Shown piece after piece: positions 1-6,005 of a DNA stretch of 7,836 bases (positions are counted from its first letter, which is position 1; every line of letters starts with the position of its first letter). The stretch is taken from the NCBI GenBank assembly GCA_945860325.1, contig CAMARL010000079.1, positions 1-7,836 on the forward strand, read 5' to 3'. The notes beneath the pieces were generated by a model. That model was given only the letters and a program-made list of their open reading frames with translations, had not been told where the DNA came from and ran no database searches. The translations under genes were made by a program, and so were the position numbers. The DNA comes from Spirosoma fluviale. GTDB lineage: Bacteria; Bacteroidota; Bacteroidia; Cytophagales; Spirosomataceae.

Positions 1-456
1 AATTATGTGGCGGGATCTCGTGTGATTGCCTATTTAGTAGAAGGTAAATTTGTGTCCGCCTTTCGAAATCGGATATTACCTTTTGACAGCTTGTCAAAAA
101 GTTTTGTTGCAGCCAGTGGAATCGCGGGAGGTATCGTGGTGGTGGGGGATGGCGATGTGGCTTTGAATGGGGTGGATTTGGAAACGAAGAGCCCTTGGGG
201 ATTGGGTTTTGATCCATTTTCGAAACATACGTATGCCAACAAAGACTTCCTATTGAATTCGTTTCATTATTTATTGGACGATGGGCAAGCGATGATGGCT
301 CGAAATAAGACGGTCAGTTTAAGGCCTTTAGATAAGGTGAAAGTGAAATCGGAACGGGCATATTGGCAATGGGTAAACCTATTAATTCCCTTATGCTTTG
401 GGATCATTGTGAGTGCGGTGGTGATTTGGTACCGCAAGAGAAAGTTCAATGCTTAA
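1..456 (+). CDS. gldG: GldG, gliding-motility ABC transporter substrate-binding-like protein (3' part)
   Basis: This is the last 151 residues of a protein that begins before the window. The reading frame is open from base 1, so the GTG at 7 is an internal valine and not a start. The C-terminal pattern is typical of GldG: a stretch NKDFLLNSFHYLLDD, then a segment of the type LRPLDKVKVKSER, then one membrane helix (WVNLLIPLCFGIIVSAVVIWY) and a short basic tail RKRKFNA. In this family the protein is anchored by that helix and carries a large extracytoplasmic domain. It works with GldF and GldA as an ABC-type complex tied to gliding in many Bacteroidota. The full protein is usually about 550 residues, so roughly three quarters lie upstream, and gldF is expected before it. 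A GldG-like protein does not by itself prove that the cell glides. Confidence 0.85.
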   Translation, partial: NYVAGSRVIAYLVEGKFVSAFRNRILPFDSLSKSFVAASGIAGGIVVVGDGDVALNGVDLETKSPWGLGFDPFSKHTYANKDFLLNSFHYLLDDGQAMMARNKTVSLRPLDKVKVKSERAYWQWVNLLIPLCFGIIVSAVVIWYRKRKFNA

Positions 457-478
457 CCGAAACAATTTAAATGTTTTC

Positions 479-509
479 TTGTTAAAAAAACAATACTTAG
501 TATTAACAA
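479..509. promoter_or_regulatory. Nested inverted repeat upstream of crtY
   Basis: The 60-nt gap between gldG and crtY contains a palindrome, AATACT-T-AGTATT at 492-504. It sits inside an outer pair of arms, TTGTTA at 479-484 and TAACAA at 504-509. It ends only a few bases before the crtY TTG codon. I see no convincing TAnnTTTG element here, so the site could be an operator, part of a promoter, or a chance AT-rich dyad. Its function is inferred from position only. Confidence 0.3.
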
Positions 510-516
510 AATCATA

Positions 517-1653
517 TTGAAAGATAAAGAGGTTTTTGATATAGCGATTATAGGTGCTGGTGCGGCAGGCCTTCAATTGCTGTATGAATTGACCCAAGTT
601 CATGCCGTTGACCCATTAAAAATCTTGGTTATTGATTCAGGAGATCGATCCGAGAAATCCTGGTGTTTCTGGCAAAAGAATCAGCCAATCTATTCCCATT
701 TAATTGAAAAAAAGTGGAATCATTTAGCTTTTGTTGGCGCTGATGGAACGGAAATTAAATCCTGTGTTGAACCTATTCATTACCATTACATCTCCTCTGA
801 AAAATTCTATTCCTATTTCTTTTCAGAATACATCCCTAAAAATCCGGGCATTACAGTCGTCTTAGGATTGGCCAAAGAAGTTGTCCGAGAAGATGAGAAT
901 TTTAGTATTTTATTAGCATCAGGCGAAACTTTTAGTAGCCAAAGAGTCGCAGATTCGCGTTTTAATCAAGAAGATTGGCAAAATAGTGGCGGGCTTTATC
1001 AGCATTTTTATGGAAAGTTTATTCGCACAGATACCCCTGCGTTTGACGAAAATAAGGCTACTTTAATGGATTTTAGTTTAATGCAAAAGCATGAACACTT
1101 TACTTGCTTTCATTATATATTGCCCTTCAGCAAAACGCATGCCTTAGTGGAGACCACCGTATTTAGCACGAAGAAATATGAATTAACCTTTTATAAGGAA
1201 CTTTGGGAGGAATATTGGAAGACTAAATTTGGGACGATTCCGTATTCATTGGAAAAGGAAGAAATGGGTAGTATCCCGATGAGCGATTATGTATTCCAAT
1301 TGGAATCCGAAGGAATCCTTAAAATAGGCACAGCGGCAGGCCAAGTAAAGCCATCCACGGGGTATGCGTTCACTCGAATGAATCAAGATTCGAAAAACAT
1401 CGTTTCAAATTCAATTAGAAAAAGACCGGGGCGCTTCCGATTTTATGATCGCTTATTATTAAGCATCATCAAAACCGATACAAAAAAATTCCCTGAAGTG
1501 ATGAAACGACTCTTTAATTCAGTGCCAATGCCTCAAATATTAACATTTTTGGATGAAAAAAGCACACTAATCCAAGAGATCCAGATATTCTACAGACTCC
1601 CCATTCCCCTATTTTTAACCCATTTATGGAAAAGTTTTACCAGGTCCAAATAA
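517..1653 (+). CDS. crtY: Lycopene beta-cyclase, CrtY family
   Basis: This FAD/NAD-binding flavoprotein closes both ends of lycopene to give beta-carotene, normally at the membrane surface. Its 378 residues match the usual length of bacterial CrtY. The dinucleotide-binding motif GAGAAG is at residues 13-18. Other family signatures follow in order: SWCFW (48-52), ADSR (145-148), LYQHFYGKFI (160-169), ATLMDFS (181-187), LPFSKTHALVETT (202-214), GTAAGQVKPSTGYAF (271-285), RFYDRLLL (308-315) and a FLDEKST segment near 344-350. The start is TTG at 517. No ATG lies in frame after the stop at 454-456, and this start puts the FAD motif at the normal distance from the N-terminus. Its last 28 nt overlap blh, so the two are probably translated together. 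Beta-carotene is the substrate of the next gene's product, which supports the assignment. The crtE, crtB and crtI genes are not in the window. Confidence 0.9.
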   Translation: MKDKEVFDIAIIGAGAAGLQLLYELTQVHAVDPLKILVIDSGDRSEKSWCFWQKNQPIYSHLIEKKWNHLAFVGADGTEIKSCVEPIHYHYISSEKFYSYFFSEYIPKNPGITVVLGLAKEVVREDENFSILLASGETFSSQRVADSRFNQEDWQNSGGLYQHFYGKFIRTDTPAFDENKATLMDFSLMQKHEHFTCFHYILPFSKTHALVETTVFSTKKYELTFYKELWEEYWKTKFGTIPYSLEKEEMGSIPMSDYVFQLESEGILKIGTAAGQVKPSTGYAFTRMNQDSKNIVSNSIRKRPGRFRFYDRLLLSIIKTDTKKFPEVMKRLFNSVPMPQILTFLDEKSTLIQEIQIFYRLPIPLFLTHLWKSFTRSK

Positions 1654-2483
1654 AGAGATTTTTTGGATCCATCGTCACGATAGGATATTGTGGTTTTCGC
1701 TTTCTGGTGGAACCTAGCAATCCTTATTTTGATTATGCATTTACGTTTATTTTCATGTTTTTATTAGGTATTCCACATGGTGCTGGGGATCATTTACTTA
1801 TTCAAAAACAAAAAAAAGACCAAGGTTTATCTTTTTCTCTGTTAAGATTCATGGGATCTTATTTAGCTGTAATGCTGCTTTATGGCCTCATGTGGTATTA
1901 TTTTCCTAAAATTTCCTTTGTCATTTTTATTTTGATATCTATTTTTCATTTTGGTGAATTTGAAAATGAAGAACTAGAAAATGGGGCCATTCAAGTATTT
2001 TGTCAAAAAATGTCTTTAGGTTTAGGGATATTGGGTTGGATTATTTATTTCCATTATGATGAGGTAAAAGTGGTTTTGGGAGATTGGCTTTGGGAATTAC
2101 CTGCAGCTTTGCCCGTTTACTATCCTTACCTGTTTTTATTAGGTATCCTATTGGGCTTTAGGCGCAAGAGCATGTATCGCTATTTTAATACCCTGACTAC
2201 ACTTGTATTTATTTGTTACCTCCCCTTACTGCCTGCCTTTGTTTGTTATTTTGCTTGTTGCCATGCGGTCTATAGTTTGAGCGATATGTCTGAACATTTG
2301 CAATTAAATATAAAATCTCTTTTAGCTAAACTATTGCCCTTCAGTATTTTAGCATTCTTAATGGGTTTTTTCTTTCTTAAAATGAACTCAAATACTGATG
2401 TGATTTATTATTTTTTCATCTTTCTTTCGCTACTAACTATGCCACATTTTTGGTTAATGCATCAAAATGTGAAAAAAAACTAG
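1626..2483 (+). CDS. blh: Beta-carotene 15,15'-dioxygenase, Brp/Blh family
   Basis: This integral membrane enzyme cleaves beta-carotene at its centre into two all-trans retinal molecules, the rhodopsin chromophore. The 285 residues are mostly hydrophobic and form several membrane helices. The family's histidine-bearing motifs, which bind the catalytic iron, are all present: GIPHGAGDH (48-56; H51 and H56), FHFGE (107-111; H108), CYFACCHAVY (207-216; H213) and MPHFWLMH (272-279; H274 and H279). The ATG at 1626 lies inside crtY, giving a 28-nt overlap that suggests translational coupling. No clear terminator follows; there is only a weak AAACA/TGTTT hairpin near 2489-2503 with a T-rich tail, so some transcripts may run on into the rhodopsin gene. 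Its place between a lycopene cyclase and a rhodopsin fits retinal supply exactly. Confidence 0.92.
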   Translation: MEKFYQVQIKRFFGSIVTIGYCGFRFLVEPSNPYFDYAFTFIFMFLLGIPHGAGDHLLIQKQKKDQGLSFSLLRFMGSYLAVMLLYGLMWYYFPKISFVIFILISIFHFGEFENEELENGAIQVFCQKMSLGLGILGWIIYFHYDEVKVVLGDWLWELPAALPVYYPYLFLLGILLGFRRKSMYRYFNTLTTLVFICYLPLLPAFVCYFACCHAVYSLSDMSEHLQLNIKSLLAKLLPFSILAFLMGFFFLKMNSNTDVIYYFFIFLSLLTMPHFWLMHQNVKKN

Positions 2484-2534
2484 TGCCCAAACAAGATATG
2501 TTTATATTTTTTCAACATTTATTTTAATTTTATT

Positions 2535-2565
2535 TTGTATTTTAAAAACATTTTTAGAATATTTG
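2535..2565 (+). promoter_or_regulatory. Candidate Bacteroidota-type promoter for the rhodopsin gene
   Basis: A -33-like TTG at 2535-2537 is followed after 20 nt by AATATTTG at 2558-2565, one mismatch from the TAnnTTTG consensus. Transcription would then begin near 2572, leaving a leader of about 65 nt before the ATG. The same 20-nt spacing recurs in the candidate promoters of the tRNA and terC. A separate promoter would let rhodopsin be made in larger amounts than the enzymes upstream. Confidence 0.45.
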
Positions 2566-2572
2566 GGTTTAC

Positions 2573-2608
2573 AAACCAAACTTAATTAAAGTTAAGAAAC
2601 CAAACTTA
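2573..2608. repeat. 12-bp direct repeat in the rhodopsin promoter/leader
   Basis: The 12-mer AAACCAAACTTA occurs twice without mismatch, at 2573-2584 and 2597-2608, 24 nt start to start. The first copy also forms the right arm of a small dyad, GGTTT-AC-AAACC at 2566-2577, which spans the predicted transcription start. Two identical sites about two helical turns apart at a start site look like binding sites for a regulator. A structured leader RNA is the other possibility. The regulator is unknown. Confidence 0.5.
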
Positions 2609-2636
2609 TTTTCAACCTTTTTTAAACAATCTACTT

Positions 2637-3359
2637 ATGAATTTATTAAACATTTTATTGGACGGCACATTAGCTGCCGGTGATTACATTGGATTTACCT
2701 TTTTTACAGGGTATATGTCGATGTTGGCTGCCTCTATTTTCTTTATCGTAGAGCGCGGAACAGTTAATGATAAATGGAAAACATCTTTGTTGATTTCAGC
2801 ATTGATTACCTTTATCGCTGCAGTACATTATTTTTACATGCGTGGTGTGTGGTTAGAAACACATGAGTCTCCAACTCAATTTCGTTACATTGACTGGACT
2901 TTAACAGTTCCTTTGATGTGTATCGAGTATTATTTAATCTTAAAGCCAGCGGGTGCTAAAGGCGGGATGTTATCACGTTTAATCTTTGGATCTGTGGTGA
3001 TGTTAGTTGCAGGTTACATTGGAGAGGCAGTAGTTCCAGCTCAAAACATTATGTGGGGCTTGATTTCAACTGCTGGTTGGGCAATCATCATTTATGAAAT
3101 TTACATGGGTGAGGCGTCTAAATTGGCGGCTGCGTCTACAAGTGAGGCTGTAAAGTCTGGATACAAAGTAATGCGTTGGTTTACATTAGTAGGTTGGGCT
3201 ATTTATCCAATCGGATACATGATGTTACCAGGTAACTTATTATCAGGAATGGCTGGCAATATAGATTTAGCTTACAATATTGCTGATGCGGTTAACAAAA
3301 TCGGTTTTGGTTTAGTTGTTTATTCAATTGCTAAAGGAGCAACAGCTAGCGAAGCATAA
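2637..3359 (+). CDS. Proton-pumping rhodopsin (proteorhodopsin type, green-absorbing)
   Basis: This 240-residue, seven-helix retinal protein should pump protons out of the cell in light. Helix C carries RYIDWTLTVPLMCIE, with Arg83, the proton acceptor Asp86, Thr90 and the proton donor Glu97. This D-T-E triad marks an outward H+ pump rather than a sodium (NDQ) or chloride pump. His64 matches the conserved proteorhodopsin histidine that pairs with the acceptor. Met94 is at the colour-tuning site (position 105 of the marine green proteorhodopsin), which indicates green absorption. Helix G has DAVNK, with Asp217 and the retinal-binding Lys221. Gly141, in WGLIST of helix E, aligns by eye with the glycine that opens a carotenoid-binding gap in xanthorhodopsin and Gloeobacter rhodopsin, so an antenna is possible. 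The ATG at 2637 gives a short N-terminus before helix A, with no long signal peptide. A candidate promoter precedes the gene and a terminator follows. Confidence 0.95.
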   Translation: MNLLNILLDGTLAAGDYIGFTFFTGYMSMLAASIFFIVERGTVNDKWKTSLLISALITFIAAVHYFYMRGVWLETHESPTQFRYIDWTLTVPLMCIEYYLILKPAGAKGGMLSRLIFGSVVMLVAGYIGEAVVPAQNIMWGLISTAGWAIIIYEIYMGEASKLAAASTSEAVKSGYKVMRWFTLVGWAIYPIGYMMLPGNLLSGMAGNIDLAYNIADAVNKIGFGLVVYSIAKGATASEA

Positions 3360-3379
3360 ATTATCAGTTGTTTGGTTTT

Positions 3380-3421
3380 ATAAAAGGGGGAAGAAGCTAA
3401 GACTTCACCCCTTTTATTTTT
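3380..3421 (+). terminator. Rho-independent terminator after the rhodopsin gene
   Basis: A 10-bp stem pairs ATAAAAGGGG (3380-3389) with CCCCTTTTAT (3408-3417). It is extended by GAAG (3390-3393) pairing with CTTC (3403-3406) past one bulged A. A T-rich tail (3411-3421) follows. It ends the light cassette 21 nt after the rhodopsin stop and separates it from dnaN. Because the stem is flanked by A-runs and T-runs, it could work in both directions. Confidence 0.85.
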
Positions 3422-3505
3422 ATATCCAATTACATTAATTTGAGTATCCCATTATTCATTTTTTTCTAAAAATGGATTTTCAAAGCAAATACAATAATTA
3501 ATTCC

Positions 3506-3564
3506 TTTGGTATAGTGTTTAAAATATTTTAACTTCAATGTTTGAACGCAAAAATGATTGCGTT
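3506..3564 (+). promoter_or_regulatory. Weak candidate promoter and leader hairpin before dnaN
   Basis: The gap from the rhodopsin terminator to dnaN is AT-rich. A TTTG at 3506-3509 is followed after 20 nt by TAACTTCA (3530-3537), which keeps TAnnTT but departs from consensus in the last two bases. Downstream, AACGCAA (3545-3551) and TTGCGTT (3558-3564) form a perfect 7-bp inverted repeat with a 6-nt loop, in what would be the 5' leader. I saw no DnaA-box-like TTATCCACA here. A promoter must lie in this gap because a strong terminator precedes it, but the exact elements are uncertain. Confidence 0.3.
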
Positions 3565-3597
3565 TGGGTCAATAAAATTTTAAAGCTGAATTAAATA

Positions 3598-4722
3598 ATG
3601 AAATTCTTAGTCGCATCGAATGTTCTGTTAAAGCAAATTTCCGCGATCAACGGAGTGGTTGCTAGTAATCCCATCATTCCAATTTTGGAAAACATTTTAG
3701 TCGAGTTGACAGGTGATTTACTCACCTTAACCGCGTCTGATTTGCAGACGGTGATGACGACGACGCTAGATGTGGAAGGATTTGAGAATGGTTCTATTGC
3801 GCTGCCGGCCCGATTATTATTAGAGACATTACGCAGTTTACCGGACCAACCGGTTACTATCGCGGCGGATGCGGGTACTTTTGGCGCGGAGATATCTACC
3901 CAAAATGGTCGCTTTAAATTAAGTGGTGAAAACCCGATTGACTTCCCTAGAATTCCAGAGGTGGCGAAAACGCAATCTATTAATTTATCTGGATCAGTAT
4001 TAGGCGAAGCCATAGCCAATACGTTGCTGGCCGTTTCCAATGATGACATGCGTCCGGCAATGACGGGAGTATTGATTCAAATGATGGGTGATCACACGAA
4101 TTTTGTGGCTACGGACGGTCATCGTTTGGTTCGTTATAGACGAAATGATATACGTCCTGAGACGCAGAGTAGTTTGATTTTACCAAAGAAAGCGTTGGCT
4201 CTTTTGAAATCTACTTTGCCGATAGATGATACTTCGGTGACGGTTGACTTTTCGGCATCAAATGCCTTCTTTAGTTTCCAGAGCTTTCAATTAATTTGTC
4301 GGATTATAGATGAGCGTTTCCCGGAATATGAGAATGCGATTCCGAAGGAGAATAATGAAATTTTGACGATTAATCGCTTGGAGTTTTTGAGCTCTGTGAA
4401 GCGTATTTCGATTTATTCCAATAAGACGACGCATCAAATTCGTTTGAAATTGACGGAAAATTTGCTGACGCTATCTGCGGAGGATTTGGATTACTCAAAT
4501 GAGGCGAATGAGGCGTTGCCTTGTGAGTATTCGGGTAAGGATATGGAGATTGGATTTAATGCGAAATTAATCTCGGAATTGTTGAGCAATTTGTCGGCCA
4601 AGTTTGTGGACATTAAATTGAGTGAGCCCAATAAAGCTGGCTTAATTATCCCGTCGGATCAAGATGAGAGTGAAGATATTTTGTTGTTGGTGATGCCGGT
4701 GATGTTGAATTCGTATAATTGA
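3598..4722 (+). CDS. dnaN: DNA polymerase III subunit beta (sliding clamp)
   Basis: This protein dimerises into a ring around DNA and tethers the replicative polymerase and repair proteins. The 374 residues have the family's length and three-domain plan, roughly 1-120, 121-245 and 246-374. The N-terminus, MKFLVASNVLLKQISAINGV, followed by a NPIIPILENI segment, is the usual Bacteroidota form. The middle domain contains AMTGVLIQM and TDGHRLVRYR, a strongly conserved stretch. The C-terminus LLLVMPVMLNSYN matches the clamp's terminal MP-containing strand, near the pocket that binds partner peptides. The ATG at 3598 is the natural start because it begins the conserved first strand. Dependable terminator structure downstream is absent; a heptamer array begins four bases after the stop. 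The gene stands apart from dnaA in this window, which is common in this phylum. Confidence 0.97.
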   Translation: MKFLVASNVLLKQISAINGVVASNPIIPILENILVELTGDLLTLTASDLQTVMTTTLDVEGFENGSIALPARLLLETLRSLPDQPVTIAADAGTFGAEISTQNGRFKLSGENPIDFPRIPEVAKTQSINLSGSVLGEAIANTLLAVSNDDMRPAMTGVLIQMMGDHTNFVATDGHRLVRYRRNDIRPETQSSLILPKKALALLKSTLPIDDTSVTVDFSASNAFFSFQSFQLICRIIDERFPEYENAIPKENNEILTINRLEFLSSVKRISIYSNKTTHQIRLKLTENLLTLSAEDLDYSNEANEALPCEYSGKDMEIGFNAKLISELLSNLSAKFVDIKLSEPNKAGLIIPSDQDESEDILLLVMPVMLNSYN

Positions 4723-4725
4723 TTT

Positions 4726-4823
4726 TAGGTAATAGGTAATAAGTATTAGGTAATAGGTAAGAGGTAATAGGTAATAAGTATTAGGTAATAGGTAACAGGT
4801 AATAAGTAATAGGTATTAGGTAA
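4726..4823. repeat. Array of 14 tandem heptamers, consensus TAGGTAA
   Basis: Fourteen 7-nt units lie end to end with no spacer, filling most of the gap between dnaN and the next gene. Eight are exactly TAGGTAA; the others are single- or two-base variants (TAAGTAT, GAGGTAA, CAGGTAA, TAAGTAA, TAGGTAT). Units 3 and 8 are both TAAGTAT and units 6 and 11 are GAGGTAA and CAGGTAA, so a 35-nt period of five units is laid over the 7-nt one. A decayed fifteenth unit, TATTATT, follows at 4824-4830. The array has stops in its reading frames and is noncoding. It ends 19 nt before the next ATG. Confidence 0.9.
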
Positions 4824-4842
4824 TATTATTAATTATAAAAAT

Positions 4843-5256
4843 ATGAAAAAGGTCTTGTTGTTTTTGTTGGTGATGTTAAGTCTGTCTGCATTTGCGGCGG
4901 AGGGTGATGGAGTAAAGTTTTTTGAAGGAAGTTTCCGTCAGGCTTTGGCCAAGGCGAAGAAGGAGAAGAAATTGATTATGTTTGACGCATATACTTCATG
5001 GTGTGGACCTTGTAAGGTGTTAAAGACAAAGGTATTCCCAAATAAAGAGTTAGGGGATTACATCAATGCGCATTATGTGTCGATCGGTGTAGACATGGAG
5101 GCGGGCGAGGGTCCGGCTTTGGCTAATATGTATCCTTTAGAGGGCTACCCGACGATCATGTTCATGGATGCGAGTGGTCGTGTTAAGAAAAAGGTCTTAG
5201 GTTTACCTCAGGGAGGCGCTAAGGAGTTGTTGGGAATTGCGAAGGGGGTAAAATAA
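4843..5256 (+). CDS. Exported thioredoxin-fold protein with CGPC active site
   Basis: This small predicted disulfide oxidoreductase has 137 residues. Residues 1-19 look like a signal peptide: MKK, then a hydrophobic core LLFLLVMLSL, then a likely signal peptidase I site after SAFAA. The mature part is a single thioredoxin-like domain with the active site WCGPC at 53-57 (Cys54 and Cys57) and the cis-proline at 103 in GYPTIMFMD. The FDAYTSWCGPC and TKVFPN context resembles the Thioredoxin_7 / DUF255-like group of periplasmic thioredoxins more than cytosolic TrxA. It should act in the periplasm, probably as a thiol reductase or on an unknown partner; no partner gene is adjacent. The ATG at 4843 is preceded by an AT-rich stretch without a purine-rich ribosome site. 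Transcription may start inside or before the heptamer array, since I found no clean promoter. Confidence 0.85.
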   Translation: MKKVLLFLLVMLSLSAFAAEGDGVKFFEGSFRQALAKAKKEKKLIMFDAYTSWCGPCKVLKTKVFPNKELGDYINAHYVSIGVDMEAGEGPALANMYPLEGYPTIMFMDASGRVKKKVLGLPQGGAKELLGIAKGVK

Positions 5257-5276
5257 TTAGTCGGTATAGATTAAAA

Positions 5277-5597
5277 TCAAATTTGAGAGTGTAAACTAAT
5301 GTTTTGGTTGGGTAGTTCCACCTGAAACTTGACTGTTGCTTTTAATGCAGTAAAAACTTTCAACAAAGTAGCCATGGTTACGTTACTTGCATTGTTTTCA
5401 AGTCTTGAGATTTGTGCTTTTTGAACACCTATTAGTTTCCCAAGTTCTTCCTGAGTCAGTTTCCTTTCTTGTCGTGTTTGCTTAATAGCTTTACCAATTA
5501 AATCCATTTGAAGTTCATATTCAAATATATCCCGTTCGGGTGTACCAATTTTACCAATAAGTTTGTCTTGTACCTGCTCTAATGTATATGTTTTCAT
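5277..5597 (-). CDS. higA: HigA-type antitoxin, XRE-family helix-turn-helix protein
   Basis: This 106-residue protein should neutralise the toxin encoded just upstream and repress their shared promoter. The helix-turn-helix spans about residues 33-85. LTQEELGKLIG (47-57) is the first helix of the motif and VQKAQISRLEN (58-68) is the recognition helix. The run LIGKAIKQTRQERKLTQEEL is characteristic of antitoxins paired with phage Gp49-like/HigB toxins. An N-terminal part with acidic and helical character (about 1-32) and a C-terminal strand, ATVKFQVEL, flank it. The ATG is 13 nt after the toxin stop, so the order is toxin first, as in higBA. The gene converges on the thioredoxin gene with only 20 nt between stops, and I see no clear terminator there. 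The gene symbol rests on family and order and is not proven. Confidence 0.85.
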   Translation of the reverse strand: MKTYTLEQVQDKLIGKIGTPERDIFEYELQMDLIGKAIKQTRQERKLTQEELGKLIGVQKAQISRLENNASNVTMATLLKVFTALKATVKFQVELPNQNISLHSQI

Positions 5598-5610
5598 TTT
5601 CGTGTATATT

Positions 5611-5946
5611 TTACTTATCTGCCATATATTTTGCTCTAATCTTTACCGCTTTTTGAAATTCATGGTCTGGAACTTTGCTTGTTTTTTTAATAAATCCATG
5701 TGTTGAAACCACCAAGGTGCCATTTGCTGAAGTCTTATCCCAAAAGGCCAATAATCTATATTGAAGCCCCTGATACAGTGTTCTAAATTCCCAAATATCA
5801 TCCGATAGTTTTTTAAAAAGTTCCGGATTATGTTCTAACTGAGATTTACGAATATTATACAGTATTTTTTCGTAGTGTTTACGATCCAAATTTTTCAAAA
5901 ATTCAAATGTCTCATCTAAAAATAAGATTTCAAAAAACTTGTCCAT
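5611..5946 (-). CDS. higB: HigB/RelE-superfamily toxin (phage Gp49-like)
   Basis: This 111-residue protein has the features of ribosome-dependent mRNA interferases of the RelE/HigB fold. After an N-terminal helical hairpin (about 12-45) come KKLSDDIWEFRTLYQGLQYRLLAFW (given here as positions 45-69) and THGFIKKTSKVP (82-93), both hallmarks of the Gp49-like group. Arg55, Arg64 and the basic KK at 87-88 are candidates for RNA contact or catalysis. The C-terminal helix ends in KIRAKYMADK. The length is normal and the frame is intact, so the toxin is probably active and held in check by the downstream antitoxin. Its ATG is followed closely upstream by a small dyad (GATTA-CCC-TAATC, 5948-5960) and then the 32-bp operator-like palindrome. 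The pair may stabilise this DNA segment or act in phage defence; that role is inferred. Confidence 0.85.
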   Translation of the reverse strand: MDKFFEILFLDETFEFLKNLDRKHYEKILYNIRKSQLEHNPELFKKLSDDIWEFRTLYQGLQYRLLAFWDKTSANGTLVVSTHGFIKKTSKVPDHEFQKAVKIRAKYMADK

Positions 5947-5967
5947 TGATTACCCTAATCAAAGGGC

Positions 5968-6005
5968 TAAAGATACTAAAGTTTCGTTATAATGAAACTT
6001 TAGTA
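5968..6005. promoter_or_regulatory. 32-bp dyad, likely operator of the toxin-antitoxin operon
   Basis: Perfect 12-bp arms, TACTAAAGTTTC at 5974-5985 and GAAACTTTAGTA at 5994-6005, flank an 8-nt centre that is itself symmetric except for its outermost pair. The CTAAAG half-motif occurs again at 5967-5972. On the minus strand the arm runs into TATCTTTA (5975-5968), one mismatch from TAnnTTTG, with a TTTC 18 nt upstream as a poor -33 element. This is the layout expected if the antitoxin binds the dyad and blocks the promoter. It ends 28 nt before the toxin ATG. Confidence 0.6.

Noticed and set aside
2489..2503. AAACA/TGTTT hairpin after blh as a terminator
   Set aside because: The stem is only five AT-rich pairs; too weak to claim, though a T-rich tail follows.
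3591..4049. A 152-codon minus-strand frame opposite the start of dnaN
   Set aside because: It is the antisense shadow of a certain, conserved gene, shows no recognisable domain, and its composition follows from dnaN codons.
4726..4823. The heptamer array as a CRISPR
   Set aside because: Units are 7 nt with no spacers, and no cas gene is present.
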